From: CAVTWJ01 sp963849485 | GTDB taxonomy: Bacteria > Oederibacteriota > Muellerivitia > Muellerivitales > Muellerivitaceae | DNA length: 64,000 bases | NCBI GenBank assembly: GCA_963849485.1 | Contig: CAWKIF010000162.1 | Location: 18,493 to 82,492, forward strand | Direction: 5' to 3' | Part shown: positions 41,995-51,436 of the stretch, piece by piece | Numbering within the stretch: the first letter of the stretch is position 1 | Layout of the letters: every line of letters begins with the position of its first letter | The notes under the pieces: model-generated | Seen by the model: only the letters and a program-made list of their open reading frames with translations | Databases searched by the model: none | What the model was told of the DNA's origin: nothing | Translations under genes and position numbers: made by a program

Positions 41995-43335
41995 ATGGAC
42001 GCCTTGACGCTGGCCCGGGCACAGTTTGGTTTCACAATCGCTTTCCATTACATTTTTCCACCCTTCAGTATCGGGCTGGGTCTGATCCTGGTCTTCATAG
42101 AAGGCTTCTACTTCTTCACTAAGAAAACCCTGTACCTGGAAATGGCAAAGTTTTGGAGCAGGATTTTCGGCTTGGTATTTGCCATCGGCGTGGCCACCGG
42201 TATCGTGATGGAATTCCAATTCGGAACCAACTGGTCCAATTATTCCCGGTTCGTAGGGGATGTTTTTGGAAGTGCCCTGGCGGCGGAGGGTGTCTTTGCC
42301 TTTTTCTTAGAATCAGGTTTCCTGGCTCTTCTTCTTTTTGGGTGGGACCGGCTGGGGCGGGGGACCCATCTTTTTTCCACTCTCATGGTCTGCTTCGGGG
42401 CCCATTTCAGCGCCATTTGGATCGTCATCGCTAATTCCTGGCAACAAACCCCGGCGGGTTATCATTTGGTTGGGGAAGGGATGAGTCAGCGGGCCCAAAT
42501 TACCGATTTTTGGGCCATGGTCTTTAACCCCTCCGCCATCGACCGTATTTTCCATGTCTACATGGGCGCTTGGCAGGCGGGAGCCTTTGCCGTATTGAGC
42601 GTGAGTGCCTACTACCTTCTTCGCAATAAAAATCAGGAATTCGCAAAGGCCTCGCTCAAAATCGCCTTAGGGGTCGCCTGCGTGGCGTCTCTTTTACAGT
42701 TGGTTTCAGGGCACCACAGCGGCCAAGTCGTGGCTCAAACCCAGCCCGCCAAACTGGCCGCTTATGAGGGGCATTTTCCCGCCCTCGCTCCAGCGGATGG
42801 GTATCTCTTCGGTTGGGTCGACGAGAAAGCCGGACAAACTCATGGTATCGCCGTGCCGGGACTTTTAAGTTATCTGATCTCGGGAAATTTCAACACGCCG
42901 GTGACGGGTCTCTCCTCCTTCCCTCCCGATAAAAGGCCCCCGGTCAACTTCGTGTTCCAGACCTACCATGCCATGATCCTCATTGGGCTCCTGCTTATCC
43001 TGATAGCATGGGGCGGGGCTTTTCTCCTTTGGATTGGAAAACTTTATGGAACACGCTGGTTTCTCTGGGTTTTGGTATTTTCCGTGCTCCTTCCCCAAGC
43101 CGCGAACCAATTGGGGTGGTTCTCGGCCGAGGTGGGCCGCCAACCCTACATTGTTTATCACTTGATGACGACCGCCGAGGGAATCTCAAAAACCGTGACA
43201 GCTCCTGAGATCCTGACCTCCCTCATTCTTTTCACCCTGATCTACCTATTATTGCTGGTTCTTTTCATCTATCTCTTAAACGATAAAATCCAACACGGCC
43301 TGCACATGAAAGTGGAGGAGGGACACCGCGCATGA
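41995..43335 (+). CDS. cydA: Cytochrome bd-type quinol oxidase subunit I
   Basis: 446 residues from the ATG at 41995 (GAGGAGA five bases upstream). Membrane helices carry the heme ligands: AFHYIFPPFSIGLG, FQFGTNWSNYSRFVGDVFGSALAAEG, WQQTPAGY and GHHSGQVVAQTQPAKLAAYEGHF. The region between helices 6 and 7 (Q-loop) is short, as in CioA-type, cyanide-insensitive oxidases. The enzyme reduces oxygen to water using quinol and tolerates low oxygen. It overlaps cydB by 4 nt. Confidence 0.95.
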   Translation: MDALTLARAQFGFTIAFHYIFPPFSIGLGLILVFIEGFYFFTKKTLYLEMAKFWSRIFGLVFAIGVATGIVMEFQFGTNWSNYSRFVGDVFGSALAAEGVFAFFLESGFLALLLFGWDRLGRGTHLFSTLMVCFGAHFSAIWIVIANSWQQTPAGYHLVGEGMSQRAQITDFWAMVFNPSAIDRIFHVYMGAWQAGAFAVLSVSAYYLLRNKNQEFAKASLKIALGVACVASLLQLVSGHHSGQVVAQTQPAKLAAYEGHFPALAPADGYLFGWVDEKAGQTHGIAVPGLLSYLISGNFNTPVTGLSSFPPDKRPPVNFVFQTYHAMILIGLLLILIAWGGAFLLWIGKLYGTRWFLWVLVFSVLLPQAANQLGWFSAEVGRQPYIVYHLMTTAEGISKTVTAPEILTSLILFTLIYLLLLVLFIYLLNDKIQHGLHMKVEEGHRA

Positions 43336-44354
43336 ATTTCGACTATCCGACTCTTTGGTTTATTTTGGTGGGCTCCCTCTTCATGGGCTACGCTATTCTT
43401 GACGGTTTTGACCTGGGCGTGGGCGCGCTGCATTTGTTTGTGAGTGAAGACCGGGACCGCCGGATTTTCCTGAACGCCATCGGCCCGATCTGGGATGGGA
43501 ATGAGGTGTGGTTAGTGACGGGGGGAGGCGCCCTTTTCGCCGCTTTCCCCGAAGTCTACGCCACCGTCTTCTCGGGTTTTTACCTGGCCTTCATGCTGTT
43601 GTTGCTGGCCCTGATCTTCCGGGCGGTGGCCATTGAGTTCCGCAGCAAACAATCCATGACCTGGTGGCGCCAGCTTTGGGATATCAGCTTTTCAGTTTCA
43701 AGCGTAGTCTCGAGCCTCCTGGTGGGGATTGCGATGGGCAACATCGCATGGGGAGTGCCCCTCGGCCCCGACCATGAGTTTGCCGGAAGTTTCCCGGGCT
43801 TATTGAACCCCTACTCATTACTACTGGGATTCACGACCCTCGCCCTCTTCATGATGCACGGTTCTATCTATATCGTTCTCAAGACCGAGGGTGCACTGCA
43901 GGAAAAACTCAAAGGCTGGGTCAAGAACACCATGATCCTTTTCATCCTCCTTTATTCGCTCACGACCATGGCCACGCTTCTATACGCTCCACACATGCTT
44001 TTAAGCCTGCAGGCCCATCCCATTCTTTTTGCCTTGCCGGTCTTGAGCGTCCTTGCGATCGCTAACATCCCCCGAAATGTGAACCGGGGTCAGGGTTTCG
44101 GCGCCTTTCTCTCTTCTTGCGCTGCTTGCGCGAGTCTCATGGCACTCTTCGGGATCGGAATGTATCCCAACATGGTTTATTCCAAGCCCTTTCCAGAGAA
44201 CAGCCTTACCATTTACAATTCTTGTTCTTCCTTGAAAACACTCCACATCATGACGATCATCGCGGCCATTGGCATGCCCTTGGTCCTCTCCTATACCGCG
44301 AGCATTTATTGGGTCTTCCGAGGAAAGGTGAAATTAGATTCCAACAGTTATTGA
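43332..44354 (+). CDS. cydB: Cytochrome bd-type quinol oxidase subunit II
   Basis: 340 residues, about eight membrane helices. Typical N terminus ILDGFDLGVGAL, then NAIGPIWDGNEVWLVTGGGALFAAFP and the RAVAIEFRSK segment. It is the structural partner of CydA. No cydX or cydCD assembly genes are adjacent. The region between its stop and dnaA is the proposed origin. Confidence 0.95.
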   Translation: MNFDYPTLWFILVGSLFMGYAILDGFDLGVGALHLFVSEDRDRRIFLNAIGPIWDGNEVWLVTGGGALFAAFPEVYATVFSGFYLAFMLLLLALIFRAVAIEFRSKQSMTWWRQLWDISFSVSSVVSSLLVGIAMGNIAWGVPLGPDHEFAGSFPGLLNPYSLLLGFTTLALFMMHGSIYIVLKTEGALQEKLKGWVKNTMILFILLYSLTTMATLLYAPHMLLSLQAHPILFALPVLSVLAIANIPRNVNRGQGFGAFLSSCAACASLMALFGIGMYPNMVYSKPFPENSLTIYNSCSSLKTLHIMTIIAAIGMPLVLSYTASIYWVFRGKVKLDSNSY

Positions 44355-44896
44355 TTTCAAGTGGAGTAAAAAGGCTCTTTACATTTTTCCTGTCAATAGC
44401 CCGGTCTTGATTTTCGGTATAAATATTTTTTTTTCCAAACATAAAATTTTCTTGACTTAGTCGTTAAAAGGTTTAAAAGGAGTGAGCAAGTTAATTTTTT
44501 GAAAACTTAACCACGAAAAAAAATTTTTTCGTCTTCGCTTTTCACAACCCGCGAACCACGAAAAAATTTTTTTCGTCTTAAGGCTTTTTAGAAAGTGAAT
44601 ATGTGGATAGATGTGAATAAAAGGTGAATAAAGTCCAGTGGGTTGAAAATCATAAATTTTCAATCTCGCGCCTTTTTTTTCAGAAATTCACATGGTGTTT
44701 TAAATCGGCTTAAAAGTTGTCCACAGATCTATTCACAATTGTGCATAACTTTTGATTCGTTATATTTTTTAAAAATTTGAAGTTTTATTAATCATTTTAA
44801 GCCTGGTGATATGTTGGGGATAAATTGAGTTTGATTGAATAAAAAGGGCCTTTTTAAAGGGTTTTATAGGTTTTTAAGTTTGAGGGAGGCTTGTGG
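44355..44896. other. Putative replication origin, dnaA-upstream part
   Basis: 542 bp, strongly AT-rich, no gene. DnaA-box-like 9-mers: TGTGGATAG (44602), TGTGAATAA (44612), GGTGAATAA (44623), TTGTCCACA (44717), TATTCACAA (44730) and TGTGCATAA (44740). A weak promoter for dnaA (TTGTGC at 44739, 16 bp, TATATT at 44761) overlaps the last box, suggesting autoregulation. Two hairpin-forming direct repeats lie at 44509-44579. Compatible with an oriC directly upstream of dnaA. Confidence 0.7.
44509..44579. repeat. Two tandem copies of a hairpin-forming repeat in the origin region
   Basis: AACCACGA, a run of A, a run of T, then TCGTCTT occurs at 44509-44535 and again at 44554-44579. Each copy is itself a palindrome (ACGAAAA...TTTTCGT), differing by one base in the A/T runs. 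Confidence 0.75.
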
Positions 44897-46282
44897 ATGA
44901 GTGTTTCTGCCGATCTTTGGGATCGATGCCTTGAAAACCTGAAAAAAGACCTGAATCAACAAAGTTTTGATACTTGGTTCAAGGTCACAACCGCCTCACT
45001 TCACGAAAAAACCCTTCATGTTCAGGTTCCCAATGAGTTTTTCCGGGATTGGATCAGGGATCATTATCAGCCCCAAATCCAAAAAGCCCTTCAAACCATT
45101 CATCCCGAACAATTAGAAATTCAATTTGATGTTCAACAAATCCAAATGCCACTTGAACCAGCACCCGTCGCTAATAAGCCAGCATTATCCATTGAAATAG
45201 CTGAGAAACCTCGTCTCCATTCCTTTACAAATAAAACCACGGAATCAGAGTTTATCCTTAACTCTAAATTCAATTTCGAAAGTTTTGTGGTTGGTAATAG
45301 TAACCGATTTTCCCATGCTGCCTGCCTAGCGGTAGCGGAGTCTCCGGCTCGTTCCTACAACCCATTGTTTATATATGGAGGCGTGGGTTTGGGTAAGACC
45401 CATCTTTTGCAAGCTATCGGTAATTATGTTCAAACCCAAAACCCGAACTCTAGGGTCCTTTACCTTTCCAGTGAAAAGTTTATGAATGACATGATCCAGT
45501 CGATTCAATCCGGACGTACACAGGATTTCCGCAACAAATACAGGACAGTTGACGTTTTATTAATCGACGATATCCAATTTTTGGAGGGGAAGGAAAGCAC
45601 TCAGGAAGAGTTCTTTCACACGTTTAATGTCCTTTATGAGGCCCAGAAACAAATTGTGGCCACTTCGGATAGCCATCCCAAAGAAATCAAGCTGGAAGAC
45701 CGTCTCAAAAACCGGTTCGAAATGGGACTCGTCACGGATATCCAAGAGCCTGATTTGGAAACTCGAATCGCCATTTTGCGTAAAAAATCCGAGCACGAGG
45801 GTATTCTCGTACCCAACGACGTAACGGCCTTTATTGCCAATCATGCCAAAGCGAATATCCGAGAGCTGGAGGGCGCGATGCTTCGGGTGATTGCCTTCGC
45901 CTCCCTTACTAACCAAGAAATATCTATAGATTTAGCCAAGGAAATATTAAAAGACACTTTTACAAACGAGGACAAACGGGTATCCGTTGAGGACATTCAA
46001 AGAACCGTCGCCGAAAGGTACAATTGCCGTTTTTCAGATATGAAATCTAAAAAAAGAACAAAACAAATCGCCTTTCCCCGACAGATTGCCATGTTTCTTT
46101 CGAGAGAACTGACCTCTCATTCCCTTAGTGAAATTGGCGCCGCATTCGGAGGTAAGGATCACACCACCATCATTCACGCCTATGAAAAAATAGAAGATCT
46201 TCTCGTTTCTGATATTGCATTGTTAGCTGAAATCAACTCCTTAAAAAAACAATTGATGGATCGTTCTTTCTCTAACCTATAA
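44897..46282 (+). CDS. dnaA: Chromosomal replication initiator protein DnaA
   Basis: 461 residues from the ATG at 44897, seven bases after GGAGG; a TTG six bases earlier is too close to the SD. Domain I starts DLWDRCLENLKKDLNQQSFDTWF. The AAA+ domain has Walker A NPLFIYGGVGLGKTHLLQAIG, Walker B VLLIDDIQFLEGKESTQEEFFHTFN and sensor 2. Domain IV ends with the DNA-binding signature GGKDHTTIIHAYEKI, preceded by PRQIAMFLSRELT. It binds the DnaA boxes in the flanking DNA and opens the origin. dnaN follows. Confidence 0.97.
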   Translation: MSVSADLWDRCLENLKKDLNQQSFDTWFKVTTASLHEKTLHVQVPNEFFRDWIRDHYQPQIQKALQTIHPEQLEIQFDVQQIQMPLEPAPVANKPALSIEIAEKPRLHSFTNKTTESEFILNSKFNFESFVVGNSNRFSHAACLAVAESPARSYNPLFIYGGVGLGKTHLLQAIGNYVQTQNPNSRVLYLSSEKFMNDMIQSIQSGRTQDFRNKYRTVDVLLIDDIQFLEGKESTQEEFFHTFNVLYEAQKQIVATSDSHPKEIKLEDRLKNRFEMGLVTDIQEPDLETRIAILRKKSEHEGILVPNDVTAFIANHAKANIRELEGAMLRVIAFASLTNQEISIDLAKEILKDTFTNEDKRVSVEDIQRTVAERYNCRFSDMKSKKRTKQIAFPRQIAMFLSRELTSHSLSEIGAAFGGKDHTTIIHAYEKIEDLLVSDIALLAEINSLKKQLMDRSFSNL

Positions 46283-46621
46283 TCCCCCTTTATTTATCCA
46301 CCGATATTTCAAAGATTGCTCCACAGTTACAAAAATTAAATCTTTTTTTTCTTTTTCCCTCTTCTATTCACAATAAATAAAACTTTGCCTGTATAGTTTC
46401 TGGATGATTGGGGATAAACAGAAGAATGATACTTAGCCTGTTGATGACGCTCTTATTTCCCACAAACTATTCACAAATAAAATTACTCAAATTCCTTTAA
46501 ATATCTTTTAAATTAACTACTTTTCCACTATTTATGGATGCCTACTAAGACTACTAATTCCTTTTAAATTTTAATATCTTTCAGTTAAAGTCTTATGAAT
46601 AAAAAGCTAGAGGAGCTTCTC
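46283..46621. other. Putative origin, dnaA-dnaN intergenic part
   Basis: 339 bp, AT-rich, no gene. DnaA-box-like 9-mers: TTATCCACC (46294), TATTCACAA (46365 and 46468), TTTCCCACA (46456). With the upstream set, the sequence TGTGAATA or its complement occurs four times around dnaA, so the origin may be bipartite. Confidence 0.6.
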
Positions 46622-47743
46622 ATGAAAGTGGTGCTGAACCGTTCTGATTTTCAAAAGGGAATATCAACAGTACAAAGTGCTGTAGCCGCAAAAAATACAA
46701 TGCCCATATTGGCTAATGTACTCTTAGAGGCTCGGGAGAAAAAACTTGAATTTGTTGCCACCGACCTGGATATGGGAGTTCGATGCAGCGTCCCCGCTGA
46801 GGTAGTTGAAAAAGGAAGTATCACATTAAATGCTAAAAAATTAGCCGATATCATAAGAGAATTACCTGACGCATCCATTGATATTGAGATCGATGATAGC
46901 CATAAAGTTATTTTGGTTTGTCAAAAGTCTAATTTTAAAATTCATGGTTTACCAAAAGATGATTTCCCAATCCTACCGGAAGTGAAAAAGGACAGATCCT
47001 TTAAAATACAAGCACTTCTTTTGCAAGAAATGATCCGTAAGACCATTTTTGCAGTTTCCAATGATGAAACACGTTATGTGTTAAACGGTGTTTTTTTTCA
47101 AGTCGAGGGCGGTAAAGTCCGGATGGTTTCTACGGATGGACACAGGCTTTCTTTTATTCAAAAAAAATTGGATTCTAAAAGCGATGATAAATGTAGCGTG
47201 ATTATTCCAACAAAAACATTAAACGAGCTTTCAAAAGTCATAGCTGAAACTGTAAAGGACGAGGAAGAAAAAGAAAAAGTTGTTGAGATCATGGCCACGG
47301 ACAATCAAATTAAGTTTATTGTCGAAGGGGTTGAAATTGTTTCTAGGCTCATTGAGGGCCAATTTCCAAACTACGAACAAGTCATACCAAAGGAATCCGA
47401 CAAAAAAATAGAGGCTTCTACAGAGGATTTAGCCGCAGCGACTCGAAGGGTTGCCATCCTTACATCTGAAAAGTCCAATTCCATCCGTTACCAAGCCAAG
47501 GGATCTAAATTAACGATCTCTTCCAAAACTCCGGATATGGGGGAAGCTAAGGAAGAAATAGACATAGTGTACAAAGGGGAAGAAATCAGCATTGCCTATA
47601 ACTCTAAATATGTATTGGACGTTTTGAAAAATGTTGGAACAAAAGAAATTTTACTGGAGCTTACCCAACCGTTGAGTCCTGGCATTATTCGTCCCAAGGG
47701 GGACAACGATTATCTTTGCGTGATCATGCCCATGAGGGTCTGA
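46622..47743 (+). CDS. dnaN: DNA polymerase III beta subunit (sliding clamp)
   Basis: 373 residues from the ATG at 46622 (GAGGAG seven bases upstream). The order of three clamp domains is normal: VVLNRSDFQKGISTVQSAVAAKNTMPILANVLLEA at the N terminus, STDGHRLSF in the middle, and a C-terminal end NDYLCVIMPMRV with the conserved M-P-(M/V)-R. It encircles DNA and tethers the polymerase. A small zinc-finger-like gene lies convergent just downstream. Confidence 0.96.
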   Translation: MKVVLNRSDFQKGISTVQSAVAAKNTMPILANVLLEAREKKLEFVATDLDMGVRCSVPAEVVEKGSITLNAKKLADIIRELPDASIDIEIDDSHKVILVCQKSNFKIHGLPKDDFPILPEVKKDRSFKIQALLLQEMIRKTIFAVSNDETRYVLNGVFFQVEGGKVRMVSTDGHRLSFIQKKLDSKSDDKCSVIIPTKTLNELSKVIAETVKDEEEKEKVVEIMATDNQIKFIVEGVEIVSRLIEGQFPNYEQVIPKESDKKIEASTEDLAAATRRVAILTSEKSNSIRYQAKGSKLTISSKTPDMGEAKEEIDIVYKGEEISIAYNSKYVLDVLKNVGTKEILLELTQPLSPGIIRPKGDNDYLCVIMPMRV

Positions 47744-47780
47744 GCTTTTTTGAAAAGGGCTCGTATCGGAAGGGTCTTCT

Positions 47781-47960
47781 TCAGGAAAATGAAAATAACT
47801 CGACTTTTTCAGCAAGGGCGGCTTGAGCGGCCAATTGGTTCATACAATCGGAACAATAAAAAAGGTGCCGTTCAAAACGACCTTTTTCGGGTGGAAACAA
47901 CAAAGCTAGCCCGAATTCTTCAAGTTTTTTTCTGACCTCTTCACAACGAATCTCTTCCAT
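47781..47960 (-). CDS. Small putative zinc-finger (zf-HC2-like) protein, 59 aa
   Basis: An overlooked short gene on the minus strand. ATG at 47960 with GAGGAG seven bases upstream; ends with TGA at 47781. It begins MEEIRCEEVRKKLEEFG and has a second part RHLFYCSDCMNQLAAQAAL. Cys6, His32, Cys36 and Cys39 match the C...H..C..C layout of the zf-HC2 (anti-sigma-factor-like) domain. No membrane segment or regulatory domain follows, so it would be a stand-alone zinc-binding protein. It faces dnaN tail to tail. Confidence 0.6.
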   Translation of the reverse strand: MEEIRCEEVRKKLEEFGLALLFPPEKGRFERHLFYCSDCMNQLAAQAALAEKVELFSFS

Positions 47961-48174
47961 GCTTTAACTCCTCAATTCATTCAATGCAATCAAGATGCCA
48001 AGAAACCTTTTGATTTTTAACATACTAAAATGGCGAAATAAGCTTAATCGTCAGATATTAAGCAAAAGGCTTTCGTTTCTATAACTTTAAGTAGTTCTTA
48101 TTTTTGTTCGGGTTCTCCGGTGTAAAATTTTTGTTAAAGTGGGTTTTTGATCCGATAAATCATAAAATTCACTT

Positions 48175-50300
48175 ATGCTTTCTGTCCCCGCCGACATGAA
48201 TAAATCCCCTGTTTTCAATATCTTGTCCAACCTTCAATCCAAGGAAAATACCCGGGACCAGATTAAACACGTGGAAGTATTTAAAGAGAAACCCGCCCGA
48301 TTTTCCTCCTGGCCGTCCAATCTTTCGGCAACCCTTGTTCGAATCCTTGAAAAATCGGGATATGAAAAGCCTTGGATCCACCAAGCCCGTTCTTTGGAAA
48401 GCGTGCTTTCGGGAAAGCACGTCGCCGTAACGACGCCCACGGCATCGGGAAAAACATTGTGTTTCAATCTGCCTGTTTTCGCTGGGATTTTGGAAAATCC
48501 AATAAACCGGGCCCTGTTTCTTTACCCCATGAAAGCCTTGGCTCAGGATCAACTGAAAAATCTCCAGGAATGGAAGGGCCGGTTTGAAGCCAACCGGATT
48601 CCCGCCTTCAGTGCTGAAATCTATGACGGAGACACGTCAACCGGGGTTAGGGCGAAAATCAGGAAAACTCCCCCCCACATCCTTCTCTCAAACCCCGACA
48701 TGCTCCATTTGGGAATATTGGCTTATCACGACGGTTGGGCGGAGTTTTTCAGGAATTTGAGAACAGTGGTGATCGATGAGGCCCATAGTTACAGGGGAAT
48801 TTTTGGTTCCCATGTGGCGCACGTCGTTAGGCGTCTCCGGCGGATCTGCCGGTTTTATGGTTCGGATCCGCGGTTCATCACTTGCTCGGCCACCCTGGGA
48901 AATCCGGAGGAGTTCCTTCGGGGATTAACGGGGTTGGAATTTGAGGTGGTTTCCGAGTCCGGCGCTCCCCAGAATCCGAAAACCTTTGTCCTGTGGAACC
49001 CAGGGGAAATTTCCCCCTATACCGAAGCCGTCAACCTTTTGGTGGAGTGCCTGAACCATGGTCTTAAAACGATTGTTTTTACCAAGGCGCGGAAGACCAC
49101 CGAATTAATAAGCACGTGGGTCCAGCAAGCCCGCCCCGAGTGGTCTTCCAAGATTCGCAGCTACCGAGCGGGTTATTTGCCGGAGGAAAGGCGTGAAATC
49201 GAAGCCCTGCTCTTCAAGGACCAATTGAACGCCGTCATCTCCACCTCCGCCCTGGAGGTCGGTATCGACGTGGGCGGGCTGGATGCCTGTATCTTGGTGG
49301 GCTACCCGGGTACGATGATCTCTACCTGGCAGAGGTCGGGGCGAGTAGGACGAGGGGAAGTCCCTTCCGTGGTCTTCCTCGTCGGCATGGCGGACGCAAT
49401 GGACCAGTATTGGATGAAACATCCGGCAAAATTATTCGCGATGAAACCCGAATCCCTCATGGTGGGGTTTGAGAACGAAATTATCGCGAAAAACCATCTG
49501 CGTTGCGCGGCCTCGGAGCTACCCTTGACCCGGGAGGGGGACGGCCTCTTTTATGGGCCACTGCTCGGCCGGTGCCTTGAGCCAATGGCCCGGGAGGGCC
49601 AGGTGCTTGAGACCGCGGCCGGGGGAAAATACTTGGTGACGGACCGGAACCCCCAGCGGGGGGTGAGCATCCGGGAGATGGGAGCGGGGTACTCCATCAT
49701 CCGCCAGGACACGGGCGAGTTGGTCGGCACCATCGACGGTTCCAGGGCCTTTAGGGACTGCCATCCGGGTGCGGTCTACCTGCACCAGGGAATCCAGTAC
49801 GTGGTGAAGGACCTGAGATGGGAACAGCATAAAATATTGGTGACCGATGAGCCGGTGGATTTTTACACCCAGGTCAATTACGAGGAGGAAACCGAGATCC
49901 TGGAGGAGGAAAACCGGAGGCCCCTGGGGCCCCTCAATGCCCAATGCGCCATCCGGTTCGGCCGGGTGAAGATCACCCAGCGGTTCATCAATTATGAGGT
50001 GCACCGGCTTTTGGACCAGGGGCTGGTTTCCACCTATCCGTTGACCCTTCCTCCCCAGACCTTCGAGACCAAGGCTCTTTGGATGGTCCTGCCCGAAACT
50101 ATCCAGCGAGAGATCACCGACCGGAAGCTCCATTTCATGGGCGGCCTGCACGCAGCCGAGCACGGCACCATCGCCATGATGCCCCTGCACGTGGTCTGCG
50201 ACCGGTGGGACCTGGGGGGCATTTCCACCCCCGCCCATCCCCAAGTCCCACAACCGGTCATCTTCATTTACGACGGTTACCCCGGGGGGGTGGGGTTGAC
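48175..50300 (+). CDS. MrfA/YprA-like DEAD/DEAH-box helicase, 3' end lost at assembly join
   Basis: About 708 residues belong to the helicase: Walker A PTASGKT (residues ~88-94), DEAH box VVIDEAHSYRG (~198-208), SATLGNPEEF, TSALEVGIDVGGLD and QRSGRVGRG (motif VI), then the DUF1998-associated region up to FIYDGYPGGVGL. Relatives (B. subtilis MrfA/YprA) repair mitomycin C damage. They continue with a four-Cys cluster (C-x-C..GCPSC..) of ~80 residues. Here the frame instead enters unrelated sequence (50,300 onward), ending at 50607 in a Ser/Ala/Gly-rich non-homologous tail. The truncation is attributed to a chimeric join. Confidence 0.88.
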
Positions 50301-50310
50301 AACAGTTTCG
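50295..50310. other. Inferred chimeric join 1 (segment A to Acidobacteriota-like DNA)
   Basis: The helicase homology stops at GYPGGVGL and GC content, codon use and gene content change at once. The right side is the 3' end of a dnaX gene. No insertion-sequence ends or target duplications are visible. Confidence 0.75.
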
Positions 50311-50837
50311 GCGAACGGAGGCCCGCTTTTGGGCGAGTCGCCCTTCCCTGTTAGTGGAACGGAGGGCGCGGGGTTTGGGCCTACCGAGGTTGTGACGGAA
50401 GGCGCTTCGGCGAAGGCTCCTGAGGCTGCTGCCTCTCTTAGTGGCGCGCCGAGCATCGAATCTCTGCGTCACGCCGTTGGGATCGGCGCTGGTTGCGGGC
50501 GGGCACAGTTCGGCCGCCCAATTGCTGGGCTCCGGCGGCATGGACGCTTGAGGGATCGAGCCTGCGCATTGAAGTACCCGGGATCGGCAAGAAGATGCTG
50601 GCTTTGACGGTGAATGCCGCGGCGGAGAAGATTATCCGGCAGGAGTTGCAGCGGCTGGGCGCAGCCGACGCGGTTTCTGGTGGTTCCTGGCGAGGGCGGC
50701 GGCTGCGCAACGGCGGCTGCCGTGCTGCGCCGCTGGCGGGCAGCATTCAGGAGGCTGCGCTGGCCAATCCGCTGGTGCAGCGGGCGAAGGAGATTTTCAA
50801 GGCTGAGGTGCGCAGCGTGGTGGATCTGCGAAAGTAG
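50301..50837 (+). CDS. dnaX: DNA polymerase III subunit gamma/tau, C-terminal part (5' end missing, frameshifted)
   Basis: No start is present. After frameshift correction the segment reads a variable Ala/Glu/Pro linker, HSSAAQLLGSG, WTLEGSSLRIEVPGIGKKMLALTVNAAAEKIIRQELQRLG, then LANPLVQRAKEIFKAEVRSVVDLRK ending at 50837. That C-terminal ending, together with ybaB directly downstream, identifies Acidobacteria-type DnaX. At least two frame changes occur (near 50,520 and 50,690). Tau bridges the clamp loader and the polymerase cores. The order dnaX-ybaB-...-recR is a conserved bacterial block. Confidence 0.7.
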
Positions 50838-50873
50838 ATTTTCACGGTCATCTGATCATGAGGTAAACGAATC

Positions 50874-51201
50874 ATGATCAATCCACTGAAGATCTCGGAG
50901 ATGCTTTCGCAGGCCAACCAGATGCAGGAGGAAGTCCAGCGCAAACTGGGCGAGACCATGGTGGAGGGATCGAGCGGCGGGGGCGCGGTGACTGCGACCA
51001 TGAACGGGAAGAAACAGCTGCTGAAGATGCGCATCGATCCCTCGGCGGTGGTGGGCCTCGGCGGCGACAAGCCGGATGTGGAGATGCTGGAAGACCTGGT
51101 GGTGGGGGCTGTGAACGAGGCGGGGCGCAAGGCGGATGAGGCAATTCAAGTCGAACGTGCAGGGGATGCTGGGCGGGCTGAAGATTCCCGGGCTTGGGTA
51201 G
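50874..51201 (+). CDS. ybaB: YbaB/EbfC nucleoid-associated protein (frameshift near 3' end)
   Basis: The ORF begins MINPLKISEMLSQANQMQEEVQRKLGE and continues with GGGAVTATMNGKKQLLKMRIDP and MLEDLVVGAVNEAGRKADEA, all YbaB. A one-base change at about 51,146 then puts it out of frame; in the shifted frame the protein ends normally as GMLGGLKIPGLG with TAG at 51201. True length ~108 residues. YbaB forms a dimer that binds DNA and often sits between dnaX and recR. Here an MBL-fold gene separates it from recR. Confidence 0.85.
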
Positions 51202-51230
51202 GGGTGCGGGCGGCGGATTTGGGGGTTAGT

Positions 51231-51383
51231 CCCAGGTCCCCAAAGGCGAGGGACCAGGGGCACCGTCAGTTTCGGGTGGAAGTATGGTTTCCCAGGTCCC
51301 CAAAGGCGAGGGACCAGGGGCACCCTCAGTTTGGGATGGGATTGTAGTTTCCCAGGTCTCAAAGGCGAGACCTGGGGCACCCG
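51231..51383. repeat. Three hairpin repeat units with exact 60-bp period
   Basis: Units begin with CCCAGGTC at 51231, 51291 and 51351. Units 1 and 2 have arms GGTCCC / GGGACC; unit 3 has GGTCTC / GAGACC, with a perfect 10-bp stem CCCAGGTCTC / GAGACCTGGG around AAAGGC. The paired change in both arms keeps the stem. Units end GGGGCACC. This matches the hairpin repeats common between genes in Terriglobia-type Acidobacteriota as I remember them. Confidence 0.8.
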
Positions 51384-51436
51384 GCATTCTTGAGATTGAA
51401 TCAGAAAGTCATAATTCGAGTGGAGGATGCGAGGCG

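Noticed and set aside
49519..50541. 340-codon minus-strand ORF opposite the helicase
   Set aside because: It spans join 1 and mirrors GC-rich coding DNA; no recognisable domain.
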